From Parablautia intestinalis (GTDB lineage: Bacteria; Bacillota; Clostridia; Lachnospirales; Lachnospiraceae): a stretch of 64,000 nucleotides of DNA. Within the stretch, counting starts at the first letter, position 1; each line of letters starts with the position of its first letter. This document shows positions 9,628 through 19,452 of the stretch, in pieces. The stretch is taken from the NCBI GenBank assembly GCA_003612395.1, contig RAYQ01000003.1, forward strand, positions 244,438-308,437, read 5' to 3'. Below the pieces are notes generated by a model that was not told where the DNA came from, searched no databases, and saw only the letters and a list, made by a program, of their open reading frames with translations. A program made the position numbers and the translations under genes.

Positions 9628-10545
9628 TTATTTTCCCAGGCATACGCTGTCTTCCAGACCGTATTTTGAAGCAATTTCCATAAACTTTCCGTCTTCCTCC
9701 ATCTCAAGAAGAGTGGATTCCACCTGCTGCTTCAGCTCATCATTACCAAGTAAAAATCCGATACCATACTGTTCTGTTGCCAGTCTTTCCTCCAGAATTA
9801 CATAGCCGTCTCCCCTGGATTCAATCTGGTAATCAGCAACTCCTATATCAACTGCCAGTCCGTCAATAGCGCCTGCTTCCAAATCCATAAAGCCCGTGTT
9901 GTAATCTGCATATTGTCTTAATTCACTGAAAGTGCCTGCCAAGTCCGCTGCATCTCCTTCCAGAGCTGCCAGCGCAGAAGAATCTCTCTGCACACCTACG
10001 ATTTTCCCTGCGAAATCATCAAAGGAAACGATCCCTGCATCTGACTTTACCACAAATACCTGGCTGTTGTCCACATAAGGAACAGACCATGTATAAGCAT
10101 CCTCACGGCCATTCATCGTAAAGCCGTTCCAGATACAGTCAATTGATCCGGACGAAAGCTCCATATCCTTGGAATCCCAGTCAATGGGCTGCTTCACCAG
10201 CTCCCAGCCTCTGCGCGCACATACTTCCTGTGCCAGCTCTAAGTCAAAGCCGGTATACTCACCGTTTTCATCCATGTACCCGTATGGCGGGAACTCTGCG
10301 TCAAAGCCCACGGTAAAGGTTGTGCGCTCATCCGCCGCATCGCCGCTTTCTTCCGCTTCCCCACCGGCATTTTCATCATCGGCGCTTTCCTTCCCTGGAT
10401 TTTCATTTTCAGTGCTTTCGCTTCCGGCGCTCTCGCCGGTTTCTACTGCCGCTGTCTTTTTGGGTTCATCCGCTTTTGATCCGCAGCCTGAAAACAGACC
10501 CGCCGTCATAGCCGCCATAAGCAGTACAATCAGATTTTTCTTCAT
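9628..10545 (-). CDS. Amino-acid ABC transporter substrate-binding lipoprotein
   Basis: A 305-residue periplasmic-binding-protein type 2 receptor. The N-terminus is a lipoprotein signal with lipobox FSGC (Cys at 21), then an acidic Glu/Ala/Ser-rich linker to about residue 75 that tethers the domain to the membrane. The binding domain opens with TFTVGFDAEFPPYGYMDENG and GFDLELAQEVCAR, typical of the family-3 (polar amino acid) receptors. It is first in a three-gene operon with its permease and ATPase. Confidence 0.93.
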   Translation of the reverse strand: MKKNLIVLLMAAMTAGLFSGCGSKADEPKKTAAVETGESAGSESTENENPGKESADDENAGGEAEESGDAADERTTFTVGFDAEFPPYGYMDENGEYTGFDLELAQEVCARRGWELVKQPIDWDSKDMELSSGSIDCIWNGFTMNGREDAYTWSVPYVDNSQVFVVKSDAGIVSFDDFAGKIVGVQRDSSALAALEGDAADLAGTFSELRQYADYNTGFMDLEAGAIDGLAVDIGVADYQIESRGDGYVILEERLATEQYGIGFLLGNDELKQQVESTLLEMEEDGKFMEIASKYGLEDSVCLGK

Positions 10546-10628
10546 AACTCTCCTCTCTTCTGCGCGGTATTTCTCTATTTTTCAATTACTTTTCTTAAAT
10601 GCTTTACAGATGTCCTCTGCCAGGCAAA

Positions 10629-10667
10629 AGAGCACCGACACGCTTCACGGATCAGCTTATTAAAAAG
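10629..10667 (-). repeat. Hairpin repeat family 1, copy B
   Basis: Minus-strand sequence AATAAG then GCTGAT, loop CCGTGAAGCG, then GTCGGTGC. It lies between the substrate-binding protein and the next operon. No other feature is visible in 10546-10782 apart from the expected promoter region. Confidence 0.55.
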
Positions 10668-10782
10668 CAATTCTCATGGAGCTCATGTGCACCGCGCGGA
10701 CATAAGCCCCGCACTTTATCTTGCTAATATATTAAAGTGCTCTCTTATACGTTAAACATGCTATCATGACCGAAAGGGGAAG

Positions 10783-11967
10783 TCAAGAAAAATTCTGTTC
10801 GTACTGTCCCACAATTTCCAAAATTTCTTTTGCATACTCCGGATAGGTATCTACCAAATCCTTTACCTCCGCCTGAGCTTTGCCTGCTATCACCTCCTTG
10901 TTGTAATCCATGCGCTTACGCAGAGACTGTCTTCTGATAATCAGGCTGTGGCGCACCTCCACCATTTCCTTTTTGTCAATCAGCGCCGGAACCTGATGCA
11001 GCCAAATCATCGGATCCATAATCTTATGAAAACGCAGGATCTCAACAAGCTCCTTGTGACACTCGTCAAGCTCCCGGACCGCTATCTGATAGTTGTGCCG
11101 TTCTTCTTTTTCCTTAACGTATCTTTTCCAGTTTTTGCCAAGTTCCGCAGCGCTGGAAACATTGTATTTAAAGTAGAGATATTCCAGCAGGTGCGTATTG
11201 TTCACATACCGGATTTTTACCGTGTTCTGCAGGCTGATAATACGGTTAATTCCGTTCTCCACCTGAGAAAGCTCTTTGATGGAATCGTTGTGTTTTATAA
11301 AAATAATTGTGATTGCTATAGCTCCCACCGCTGCCGCTGCCAGATACCCCGGCTTCGTATCCATCCTGAAGCCGAACTGCAGCACAAAAAGGATCAGAAT
11401 ACACAAAATTACGGCAACCGTACAGACGATGGTCATGGATTTGGTATCTGCAATGATGCGGCGCAGCTCACTTCTCCGGTAATAATAAGCCTGCCGCTCT
11501 CCGTCTAATTTGCGCAGATCCCTTTTTACCAGATCCTGGTACTCCTCCGCCTCAGTCAGCTTCTCATAGCCTTCCTCAAACTCGTCCTCCATACGCTCTA
11601 ACTCCCGGAACGTTTCTTCATCCATCCGGTTTTTCCGTTCTTCATATCCGGTCTGCTGCCGCTCCAGGTTATCAATTTTCCGGGCGCAGTCCTTAAGCTC
11701 TGCCGCATCCTCCTCAGACAAAGCTTCAATCTCCTCAATATCTTTCAAATAAGAAGTAACCATGTTGTACTCAAATTGAAGATTCTCAAGCTCCTTGGAT
11801 GCCTCCGCTATCTGCTCCATACATCCCTTCACATACTCCTGGCGCTGCTCCCTGTTATCAATCTGATAATCCTGCCTGTCATAAGTAACCTCATTCCAGT
11901 CCCCCGAAATAAGCTCCGGCTCCTGCCTGTTCTTTTTCCTGTGAAACAGCTTTTTAAATAACCCCAT
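10783..11967 (-). CDS. Coiled-coil protein with two membrane segments, last gene of DUF5717 operon
   Basis: 394 residues, function unknown. Residues from about 30 to 165 are strongly charged and predicted coiled coil (QIAEASKELENLQFEYN, EEDAAELKDCARKIDNLERQ). Two adjacent hydrophobic stretches follow at about 175-220 (TIVCTVAVILCILILFVLQF, then GYLAAAAVGAIAITIIFI), a membrane hairpin that leaves both long domains on the same side, presumably the cytoplasm. A second charged helical domain follows. It is the last of four co-oriented genes with the TPR, Hsp70-like and DUF5717 proteins, suggesting it anchors that group to the membrane. Confidence 0.8.
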   Translation of the reverse strand: MGLFKKLFHRKKNRQEPELISGDWNEVTYDRQDYQIDNREQRQEYVKGCMEQIAEASKELENLQFEYNMVTSYLKDIEEIEALSEEDAAELKDCARKIDNLERQQTGYEERKNRMDEETFRELERMEDEFEEGYEKLTEAEEYQDLVKRDLRKLDGERQAYYYRRSELRRIIADTKSMTIVCTVAVILCILILFVLQFGFRMDTKPGYLAAAAVGAIAITIIFIKHNDSIKELSQVENGINRIISLQNTVKIRYVNNTHLLEYLYFKYNVSSAAELGKNWKRYVKEKEERHNYQIAVRELDECHKELVEILRFHKIMDPMIWLHQVPALIDKKEMVEVRHSLIIRRQSLRKRMDYNKEVIAGKAQAEVKDLVDTYPEYAKEILEIVGQYEQNFS

Positions 11968-12066
11968 AAACCTTTTTCCTGTTCTGCTTTAATTTTTCTT
12001 CTTCATTTATACTACTTATTTTTGCTTTTCTCCAGGCAAATCAATAAACAGCTTGGGAATAGCTTT

Positions 12067-12900
12067 CTAATCCATAACCAGCTCCCGGTACTCATCCTCT
12101 TTTTTCATGATAATCCTATCAATATCCTCATAATAAGAGGCCACATTTCCCTCTTCCTTGTAGAATTTAAGCGCCGTAAGCATTCTGTTTTCCTGGGAAG
12201 CTTCAAATTCCCCTTTTGCCTCCTTTAAGCGCTTTTCTACCTGCAGGGACAATCCGTGATATTCTCCGTGCCGGGCAATAAAATCAATATAAGCATTTTC
12301 ACTTAAATGCAGTCTTTTTGCTGCCAGATAGGAGATACCCGACTCCTCATTCCCTGTCATATCATAGGCTCTCTTAAAATATCTGACCGCCATTTCAAAC
12401 TGATACAGGCTTGCGTAAATCACTCCCATATTATGGCACACAGGAGGCTTTAACGCACTTTCCGTCTCAGGCAGTTCCCGCAAAAGCCCGTCATATTCAT
12501 CTAACGCCTGGGAATACCTTTTGTTTTTCAAGAGAAAATCCGCCTGCCTTTTGCGCTTTTCATAACCGTTTAATCCTATATTGTTTTGCAGTACATCCTC
12601 TATTTTTTTCTTTTCCTCAGGCGTACAGTAGTTTACATAATCCAGTATCGTACTGACAAAAACACCGGGCTGGGTTCCTCTGTTAAACAAACTAAGGAGC
12701 TGATGGCTCAGTTCCGAAAGGCCGCATTCTTCGTCCAGCCACTTTGCCAGATTCTTATCCATAATGTCTCTGTCTATCATAAAAGGATTGCTGACAAAAA
12801 GATAACAAAGCTCCTCCACACAATACACATTTGCAGGCACGCTGTCAATACAATAAGGATGTGCGGCATATTTCCCCATACACAGTAAAATTCTTCCCAT
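12067..12900 (-). CDS. TPR-like protein in DUF5717 operon
   Basis: 277 residues. The N-terminus (about 1-70) is a conserved-looking domain with EELCYLFVSNPFMIDRD. From about 125 to 215 there are helical repeats resembling tetratricopeptides (QADFLLKNKRYSQALDEYD, HNMGVIYASLYQFEMAVRYF). TPR units usually bind peptide tails or partner proteins. There is no signal peptide, so it is cytoplasmic. It lies 28 bp after the Hsp70-like gene, and the third place in the operon suggests a co-chaperone or adaptor role, which is inference. Confidence 0.8.
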   Translation of the reverse strand: MGRILLCMGKYAAHPYCIDSVPANVYCVEELCYLFVSNPFMIDRDIMDKNLAKWLDEECGLSELSHQLLSLFNRGTQPGVFVSTILDYVNYCTPEEKKKIEDVLQNNIGLNGYEKRKRQADFLLKNKRYSQALDEYDGLLRELPETESALKPPVCHNMGVIYASLYQFEMAVRYFKRAYDMTGNEESGISYLAAKRLHLSENAYIDFIARHGEYHGLSLQVEKRLKEAKGEFEASQENRMLTALKFYKEEGNVASYYEDIDRIIMKKEDEYRELVMD

Positions 12901-12928
12901 TAACCATTTTCCTTTCCATCACAATTCC

Positions 12929-14239
12929 TCAAACCATAATTGTCTGGGTCCAGGCCTTTCCACTTGAAGAAAAAAGCTCCCCAAACCCCATATCTTCTAT
13001 GGTGACTGTTGCCTGACTGACCGCCGTCATTTCAATGTGTACATTCAGTCTGGTGGTCGCCCTTGGCCGCTGTGGCAGTCCCTCTAAGGTAATAGTCCTG
13101 TTTTCTACCTTACCTCCCGTCATGGGCGTAATCACAAATTCCACCGTATTGCCGCTTTCCAGTATAATATCAAAATCCGATGAAATTTCATACCAGTTTG
13201 TCCCTGCGTCTAAAATAGCATAATAGGAATCCTCCCCCCGCCGCAGAGCACGCATTCCTATATTGGATTTTAGCTTATCCTCCCCGAGGTAGACGTATTC
13301 TTTCCACAGCCTGCCGGCATTTAAGCGCTCCATCATGCTGTAGCAGGCGCCCTTACTATACAGATTATTCCCCTTAAATGCCCGCCTGTTCCTGCACAAA
13401 AATTTTAGGGATTCCTTTGCCCATTCCTCCTTAAAGCCATCCCCCAGCAAAAAGACAGTGGAAACTATCTCCCCTTGAAGGGCTCTTTCCGCAATGCTTA
13501 AAAACAGCTGATCAAGTTCTTCCATCTGCCGCGTCTTCTTTTCTTCTTCCTCTTTCCAGACTCTCCGCTGCATTTGAGGATATTCCTGCTGCTCTATCAT
13601 AACCACCTGAGGAGTGGTGCGGGCATTGCATTTAAACCACAGGCTTTTTAAAACGGTATCGTATTCAAATATCACAACATCATTTTTCCACAATTCCTTA
13701 TTCTGATGCAGCGTATAGGCATAAAAGCTTTCCATATGATTTTGAAAGCAAATATGCTTTGCCTTCAGGTTAAGACCTGCCGCCACCTTGCCAAGCACGT
13801 CCACCATCCGCGGTGTCAGCTCCTCCATGGTGAACATAAAGGCTTCTATCTGATTTAGTGATACCCGCATATTAAGGAGAGATAAGCTTCTTTTTACAAA
13901 CAGCGTAAGAAGCGCTGCCGGGTCAAAAGCCTCCCCTTCCACCAGCACATCCTCGCCGCGCTCCGCAAGGGCAGACAGATCCTCCACTAAAATTCCCTCT
14001 TCTTCTCTGGCAAACTTGATTGCCTCCTTGCCGTAGTACCATTGTCCCACTCCTTTGCGCTTACACAGCACAGTGGGAATATTGTATTGCTCCGTACCTG
14101 TTACCGCTGAAACGGTTTCCGGCTCCGTTTCCTCCAGATAGCAGAAGCTGATCTGCGCATAGCTTTTTCCAAGCTCGTATCCTACCGCCACTTTTTTGTT
14201 ATTTTTTTTGCCCGGCATATCCTTTCTGTCCTGAAGCAC
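12929..14239 (-). CDS. DUF5716-type Hsp70/actin-like protein
   Basis: About 436 residues. The GTG start at 14239 has GGGAGG seven bases upstream; the longer frame has none. The N-terminus VAVGYELGKSYAQISF looks like the first phosphate loop of Hsp70/actin-fold ATPases, with Glu where Hsp70 has Asp. YNIPTVLCKR and WYYGKEAIKFA match the early Hsp70 order, and YAILDAGTNWYEIS may be another nucleotide-fold strand. The C-terminal part (LPQRPRATTRLNVHIEM, then DMGFGELFSSSGKAW) is beta-rich, like an Hsp70 substrate-binding domain. I recognise the family as DUF5716; ATP binding and chaperone activity are inferred. Confidence 0.75.
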   Translation of the reverse strand: MLQDRKDMPGKKNNKKVAVGYELGKSYAQISFCYLEETEPETVSAVTGTEQYNIPTVLCKRKGVGQWYYGKEAIKFAREEEGILVEDLSALAERGEDVLVEGEAFDPAALLTLFVKRSLSLLNMRVSLNQIEAFMFTMEELTPRMVDVLGKVAAGLNLKAKHICFQNHMESFYAYTLHQNKELWKNDVVIFEYDTVLKSLWFKCNARTTPQVVMIEQQEYPQMQRRVWKEEEEKKTRQMEELDQLFLSIAERALQGEIVSTVFLLGDGFKEEWAKESLKFLCRNRRAFKGNNLYSKGACYSMMERLNAGRLWKEYVYLGEDKLKSNIGMRALRRGEDSYYAILDAGTNWYEISSDFDIILESGNTVEFVITPMTGGKVENRTITLEGLPQRPRATTRLNVHIEMTAVSQATVTIEDMGFGELFSSSGKAWTQTIMV

Positions 14240-14321
14240 TTTTCTCCCTCCCGGTGGTCTTTGCAATACCACACTTATAAGCCGTCCCCACAGCAGACTT
14301 TCGGAGCAGCAAACCGGCTTA

Positions 14322-14347
14322 CACAGTTCAGGCAAAGGCCGAACTGT
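14322..14347 (-). other. Intergenic hairpin between DUF5717 and DUF5716 genes
   Basis: ACAGTTC / GAACTGT arms around an 11-nt loop just after the DUF5717 stop. No U-run follows. It could protect a processed 3' end or set the gene ratio within the operon. Confidence 0.4.
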
Positions 14348-14351
14348 TTCA

Positions 14352-17300
14352 TTAAATCATCTTAAACATCTCTTTTACTATATAATCCTGTTCAAAGTAC
14401 TCATACAAAAGGCTTTCCATCGTATCATAATCGTGCAGGTTCCTTCCAATGGCAATATCATTTAGCATGCCGTACCTGCCTTCCTTTTGTTCGCCTCCGG
14501 TTTCATTGCGGCTTAAGGTTCCGCTCTGGGTCAGATTTTCCTTTCCGTTTTCCGTCTCAGTGATATAATACTGTAAATGCTCCCCAAAGAAAAGGATAAA
14601 CTGTTTAACACATATGCCGCCAAACATCTCCTGCATTTCTTCCTTTATATATTCTCCCTGGGAATTTCCTTCTTTTTCCAGCAGATAATGAATAACCGCC
14701 CTGTTTCCATCCTTAACCCGGTATTCCACCATGGTCTTATCCGCAAACCGGTGCATGAATGCAATGTTATCCGCATATTCCATAAAGTATGGAAAATATT
14801 TCCCCTGCATCAGGATTTCCCGCAGAAAAATGACCAGATAGCGGGATATCTTTTCATCCACCTGCTTTTTATTCTCCGCATAATATTTGGTGTAAGCAAG
14901 CTTGCAAATAAAGGGAATCTCCTCCTGTCTGTCTATCACCCGCTGCATATCCTCTAGCACAAACTCACTGGTTATTCCGTTTTCCACGAAATAGTCATAG
15001 CCGCACTGAGCTAAAAAGGCAAGCTCCACCTCTGTTTTAGCCCCGCCTGAAACATAGCGCCTGAAAATTTCCGACTTTTCCCCTATATACGCTCCTGTAT
15101 AAATCAGCTGCAACAGTATCCGCTCACAAAGCTCATAGGTATCCACGCCAAAAGCTTCCGCGGCCTTCCAGATATCCCGCATTTCCTTGCTGGTACCCTT
15201 AAAATATCTGCACAGATAAATAAGCAGGCTCTCATCATATTTTCCGGCCTGAAAAGCCTGGAAAACCAGGGCAGTCATGGCCTCATCTTCTACAATACCG
15301 TCCATGGAAAGCAGCCGGCTGCAGAGTTTTACAACCAGTTTTGCCTCCACACCTGCCCCGCCCCGGGCTTTCAGCCACTCATAAGCCTTATCATACATTC
15401 CTCTAATGACCATAAAGCGCACTACCGGGGTATAACTCCTGTTCTCAATCTGGTCAGGCGTGATTTCATCCAGGAAATCATCCAGGTCCTTCATCCTGTC
15501 ACTGTCATAGAAAAATTGAACCAGCCGCATCCGGATTTCCCTTTTCACTTCCTCCACCACTTCTTCTTTCCCGGAAAGCCGCTTCATATACTCCACATTT
15601 TCATCGTTGATTTCCACCATTCCACGGCCCCTTTCACAAAGCCAAAGGTCGAAATGAACGCAGTCGGTCACATAAGGCGCAATCATGGAAGAAAGCTTGT
15701 CCGGTATCAAAAGTCTCTCCACCACATACTCCTGCTCCCTGCAGTATCGGTTTCCGGCTGCATCCTCCAAAAGCAGCCTGAAATCATTTCCATAAATAGG
15801 AATATAGGCCTCCCTGCCGGTAACAGGGTAAATGCTCTCCGCCTTTTCCTTTCCATAGACCAGAATCACTTTTCGGATATCTTCCCGCTTAATGGTCAGA
15901 TGATGTATAAAAAGCGCCACGCTCAGTCCTTTTGCCGTATCCTCTGTGATCATCATGGGCGTGATCAGGTTTTTATAAAGCACAGCTAAATACTCATTAT
16001 TTTTCTCTTTTATAAGCTGAAATACCATAAACCGTTCTATCTGCTCCCGATAGCTTTCGTACAGCTCCGGATACTGCCCCCTGTTCCGATATACGTAAGC
16101 ATAGAGAAAAGCGTTGCGCAGGCTGTCAAGGGTACTGTCAAAAGCAAAATACATCAGCACGATTTTAGGAATAACAGCGTCATAGGTAAGGGGCAGGGAC
16201 ATCATATAATATTCGTAAAGTCTGGTAATGCGCAGCTCCCTTGCAACACCCTTTTCATACCATGCAAAGGCCGTCCTGCCGGTCATATTTCCCTTAATGA
16301 GAAGCGTACAGATTGCCTGCAGCACCTCATCTGTAGGTACCTTCTTATAGCAGCATTTTAAAATATAAAGCAGCCTGCCGGAATAATTTTTCTGCCTCTG
16401 GGACAGATAAACGGTCTGTCCGATGACCTCAGCAGTCAATAATTCTTTTTTCGATGCATAAGTTAAAATCTGCAGTTCAAAATCCTCAAGCCTAAGAAGG
16501 AGCGTTGGATTAGCTGCAACCAGATTCCACGCCTCTATGTAAAGCAGAGGACTTCTGCACCCCTGCAGAAACTGATCCCCAAGCATAATCCACTTTCTGG
16601 AAGGGCTTCTTGTATATTCCCCGGAAAGGTATAGCAACAGCCACGCAATCCGCCAGTTATCCGAATTCTGGGCAAAAATCCTCTCCACCTGACTGGCTGC
16701 TTCCTCTATCTCCTCCTCCGGCCGGTTTAGCAAAGTCGTCAAATATAAATAATAACAGTACAGGGCCGGCTCGTATTCTCTCCCAAGGGCTTCCGCCGCC
16801 TGATCCAGGTTCCATTTAGCCTCATTAAACCGCTCCTGGGTAATTAAAAGCTGCGCCTGAAAAAGTCTGACGGAGATATCCCTTTCATCTAACTGGATCA
16901 TTCCCTCCACCAACTCCCCGGTCTCCTTCATCCAGGATGCAGCGCTTATTTTTTTCGTCCGGAAAGCCTCATAATACTGCATAAGCTCCATGAGCATATG
17001 CTTTTTCTGCCTGCGGGTTGCCGCTTTTTTTACCATATCCGATTTATTAATTACCGTAATTTCCGCTGTAAGAGACACATACGGATTATAAAACCGGATC
17101 ATCCCATAGTTTCTTCCCGGGTGCAGCTTTTCCTTTGACACATAAAAGGGGAGCCTGTAACAGTTGCCAAGGAAATCCTCATCCCTGACCGCTTCTTTTT
17201 CCAGAACAATAAAATCTCCTTCCTTTTCCACAAAAAGCTCCGAGTAGCCCCAGCCATTGCGGTTAAGAACAAGCTTATTTTCTTCCATATCCTCCGGGTT

Positions 17301-17909
17301 TTCTATCCGGAGCTTTGTATCCTCCAGGAGGAACAAAACTTCCTGCTTTTTTCGGATTTCAAGCAAAAATTCCTCCACGCACTGCTGCTTCCTGCTTCCT
17401 TCCAGCAGTCCTTTATATGCGCTGTAATACTGCCTGTCCGCTCCCTGGAAAACATTTATAAAATCCCTGGAATAGAACAGACTGACAGCTTCCTCCCAGT
17501 TGGTTCTTGCGAGATTTGCAAAATGGAATAAATTTCTGATATTTCCCAGCTCAGAGTCCGGCACCCCTTTCGTGATGCTTACATTGTATGGGATAAAATA
17601 TTCCCCCTGATTGGAAATGATGCGGAACTCTCCCTTTAGTTCATCTCCCTCCGCCATGCCGGAGGCATCGAACTGATATCCAATCTCCTCCTTCTGGCCT
17701 GAAAAACGTTTTGCCAGGCACTTCATGCGCAGACTGGTAGAAGATATGATTCCTTCACTCACCTCATTGTCAGGACCAACTATAGTAAAGCTTCCTTCAT
17801 AGTTCTCGCCTTCACGCAGATTAAGCTCAATCACAGGGCTGGAAAAGTCCAGGGCCCGAATCCCCTTATTAAAGTTTCCTTCCAAAATCTTTTCTACTGC
17901 GTTCTGCAC
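14352..17909 (-). CDS. DUF5717 family large solenoid protein
   Basis: 1185 residues, the first and largest gene of the four-gene operon. Residues about 20-115 form a beta-rich domain (SPVIELNLREGENYEGSFTI, GELKGEFRIIS-like strands) resembling an Ig-like module. The rest, to about 1100, is mostly helical with repeat-like pairs of helices, an alpha solenoid suited to protein binding. There is no signal peptide or obvious membrane segment. I recognise it as the Lachnospiraceae DUF5717 family; no catalytic motif was seen. Linkage to the DUF5716 gene suggests a shared complex. Confidence 0.8.
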   Translation of the reverse strand: MQNAVEKILEGNFNKGIRALDFSSPVIELNLREGENYEGSFTIVGPDNEVSEGIISSTSLRMKCLAKRFSGQKEEIGYQFDASGMAEGDELKGEFRIISNQGEYFIPYNVSITKGVPDSELGNIRNLFHFANLARTNWEEAVSLFYSRDFINVFQGADRQYYSAYKGLLEGSRKQQCVEEFLLEIRKKQEVLFLLEDTKLRIENPEDMEENKLVLNRNGWGYSELFVEKEGDFIVLEKEAVRDEDFLGNCYRLPFYVSKEKLHPGRNYGMIRFYNPYVSLTAEITVINKSDMVKKAATRRQKKHMLMELMQYYEAFRTKKISAASWMKETGELVEGMIQLDERDISVRLFQAQLLITQERFNEAKWNLDQAAEALGREYEPALYCYYLYLTTLLNRPEEEIEEAASQVERIFAQNSDNWRIAWLLLYLSGEYTRSPSRKWIMLGDQFLQGCRSPLLYIEAWNLVAANPTLLLRLEDFELQILTYASKKELLTAEVIGQTVYLSQRQKNYSGRLLYILKCCYKKVPTDEVLQAICTLLIKGNMTGRTAFAWYEKGVARELRITRLYEYYMMSLPLTYDAVIPKIVLMYFAFDSTLDSLRNAFLYAYVYRNRGQYPELYESYREQIERFMVFQLIKEKNNEYLAVLYKNLITPMMITEDTAKGLSVALFIHHLTIKREDIRKVILVYGKEKAESIYPVTGREAYIPIYGNDFRLLLEDAAGNRYCREQEYVVERLLIPDKLSSMIAPYVTDCVHFDLWLCERGRGMVEINDENVEYMKRLSGKEEVVEEVKREIRMRLVQFFYDSDRMKDLDDFLDEITPDQIENRSYTPVVRFMVIRGMYDKAYEWLKARGGAGVEAKLVVKLCSRLLSMDGIVEDEAMTALVFQAFQAGKYDESLLIYLCRYFKGTSKEMRDIWKAAEAFGVDTYELCERILLQLIYTGAYIGEKSEIFRRYVSGGAKTEVELAFLAQCGYDYFVENGITSEFVLEDMQRVIDRQEEIPFICKLAYTKYYAENKKQVDEKISRYLVIFLREILMQGKYFPYFMEYADNIAFMHRFADKTMVEYRVKDGNRAVIHYLLEKEGNSQGEYIKEEMQEMFGGICVKQFILFFGEHLQYYITETENGKENLTQSGTLSRNETGGEQKEGRYGMLNDIAIGRNLHDYDTMESLLYEYFEQDYIVKEMFKMI

Positions 17910-18108
17910 ACCCTTTGCTCCTTTAGCTGTCAGTTTTTTCTTCAGAATTTTTACAGTTTTTTCGCATTCTTAATCTTTTCATGAAATTCCGGTTAAAATG
18001 TCCATGCAAAATTGTACTGCATTTTATATTATCAGTATAGCATCATTCCCTTGCTTTTCGCAACTGGCGTGTGTTTAAAAATTGCTTTCAATTATCTGAT
18101 AAAGCAAA

Positions 18109-18180
18109 CCGGCAGCAAGGAAGATACCGCTGCCAGTTCGCGTGATTGCCATGCTTCGGGCTTAAGGCACAAAAAGCATG
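18109..18180 (-). other. Paired hairpins downstream of the SpoIID-like gene
   Basis: Two stem-loops follow the stop: CATGCTT / AAGCATG (18150-18180) and CCGGCAGC / GCTGCCAG with one mismatch (18109-18136). Neither is followed by a strong U-run on the minus strand. They may form a weak terminator or protect the 3' end. The rest of 17910-18185 holds only the DUF5717 leader. Confidence 0.4.
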
Positions 18181-18185
18181 TTATT

Positions 18186-19451
18186 TCATCCGGGTTCCGC
18201 GATACGGCTTACACCAACATAGATGTTAGAGATGCTGTACCATGTGGGGTAATCTACTATGCCATTTGGAGGAAGATTAAAGATCCCCTGAAAAGTTTTC
18301 ACCGCATTTGCAGTGGCAGGCCCAAAAATGCCGTCAGCCGTAACCTTTGGGATTGCCGGGTAGTTCTGGGCAATACGGTTTAACTGCTGCTGAATCTGTC
18401 TGACCTTATCTCCGGTCGAACCGATGGTAAGATTATAGCCGGGCCATGAGGAGGGAACGCCGGAAATACTTTGCGCCGTGTTGATATACATATCGCTTCC
18501 ATAATAATAGCGGATGATTTCAATGGACGAGTACCCCTCCTCTGCCAGATATTTTGATCCCCATTGGCTCAGTCCGTCACAGGTTACCCTCCGTCCATCG
18601 CAGTAAGAGGTAAAAATAGGCTGCCGTACACCAGGACGGGATAAGTAATTGGCAAATACGCTGTCCACTATCCGGTCAATATTCCCATAAGAGTTTCTTC
18701 CCCTCATCCATTTCTGGTCATAAGCTGTGGAGGATGTAATGGTAAAATTATAGCCCTGGTTCCGATACCACTCCGTATATACCCTGTTTAGCGTAAAGGA
18801 CATAATCACCAGAGTATTGGCATAAATGGCGCTTTCCGGCCAGGTTGCATATATTTCCGAAGAAACAACATTTTTAATATAATCCCTGTATCTCACGTAA
18901 AAATTCGGTGCTGTTGTGTCACCAGGCGTTCCATCGTGAACCACCACATATTCCGGTATCACCACACGGCTAAGTACAATTTCCCCGCTCTCATCCACAG
19001 GTTTGATTTCATCTTCCGGGATTTTAGGCGGGTATTCCCCGTACAGAGTGTGATCCGGTATCACAATCACATCGTTTTGTTCTTCGGTCGTTTCCAGCGG
19101 ATTCATCTCAATTGGCTGAAGAGCTGTAACATCCGGCAGGATCTCTGTTCCTGAAACCATAACGGGCTCATAGCCGGGAGCTTCCACCTGTATATTGTAT
19201 TCTGAATAGGGCTGCTGCTCTACAGGCGTTAAGCTGTACTCAATAGGCGGCGCCGGAAGTTCAACAGTTTCTGTCTGTCCTGAAGAATTGGTACTAAGCT
19301 TTTCTATGGTCACATCCGGCACACCTGTGTAGGAAATAGTGACAGTAGCATCCTGTATAGGGATAAGGCCTAATGAGGAAGTTACGCTGATCTGCAGTTT
19401 CCCCATAGAGCTGTTGTCTGTCTGAGCCATCCTTAAAATATTTTGGGGCAT
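18186..19451 (-). CDS. SpoIID/LytB-domain protein with C-terminal peptidoglycan-binding domain
   Basis: About 421 residues. Residues about 15-110 form a carboxypeptidase-regulatory-like beta domain (GKLQISVTSSLGLIPIQDAT). The middle, about 165-320, is SpoIID-like, with ATWPESAIYANTLVIMSF and the closing LSQWGSKYLAEEGYSSIEII. In sporulation SpoIID is a lytic transglycosylase that acts in engulfment; LytB-type relatives stimulate amidases. Residues about 335-410 are a PG_binding_1 domain (GSTGDKVRQIQQQLNRI, DGIFGPATANAV). No signal peptide is visible, so it may be a spore-compartment protein. The start at 19451 follows AGAGGT by five bases. Confidence 0.8.
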   Translation of the reverse strand: MPQNILRMAQTDNSSMGKLQISVTSSLGLIPIQDATVTISYTGVPDVTIEKLSTNSSGQTETVELPAPPIEYSLTPVEQQPYSEYNIQVEAPGYEPVMVSGTEILPDVTALQPIEMNPLETTEEQNDVIVIPDHTLYGEYPPKIPEDEIKPVDESGEIVLSRVVIPEYVVVHDGTPGDTTAPNFYVRYRDYIKNVVSSEIYATWPESAIYANTLVIMSFTLNRVYTEWYRNQGYNFTITSSTAYDQKWMRGRNSYGNIDRIVDSVFANYLSRPGVRQPIFTSYCDGRRVTCDGLSQWGSKYLAEEGYSSIEIIRYYYGSDMYINTAQSISGVPSSWPGYNLTIGSTGDKVRQIQQQLNRIAQNYPAIPKVTADGIFGPATANAVKTFQGIFNLPPNGIVDYPTWYSISNIYVGVSRIAEPG

Positions 19452-19452
19452 A

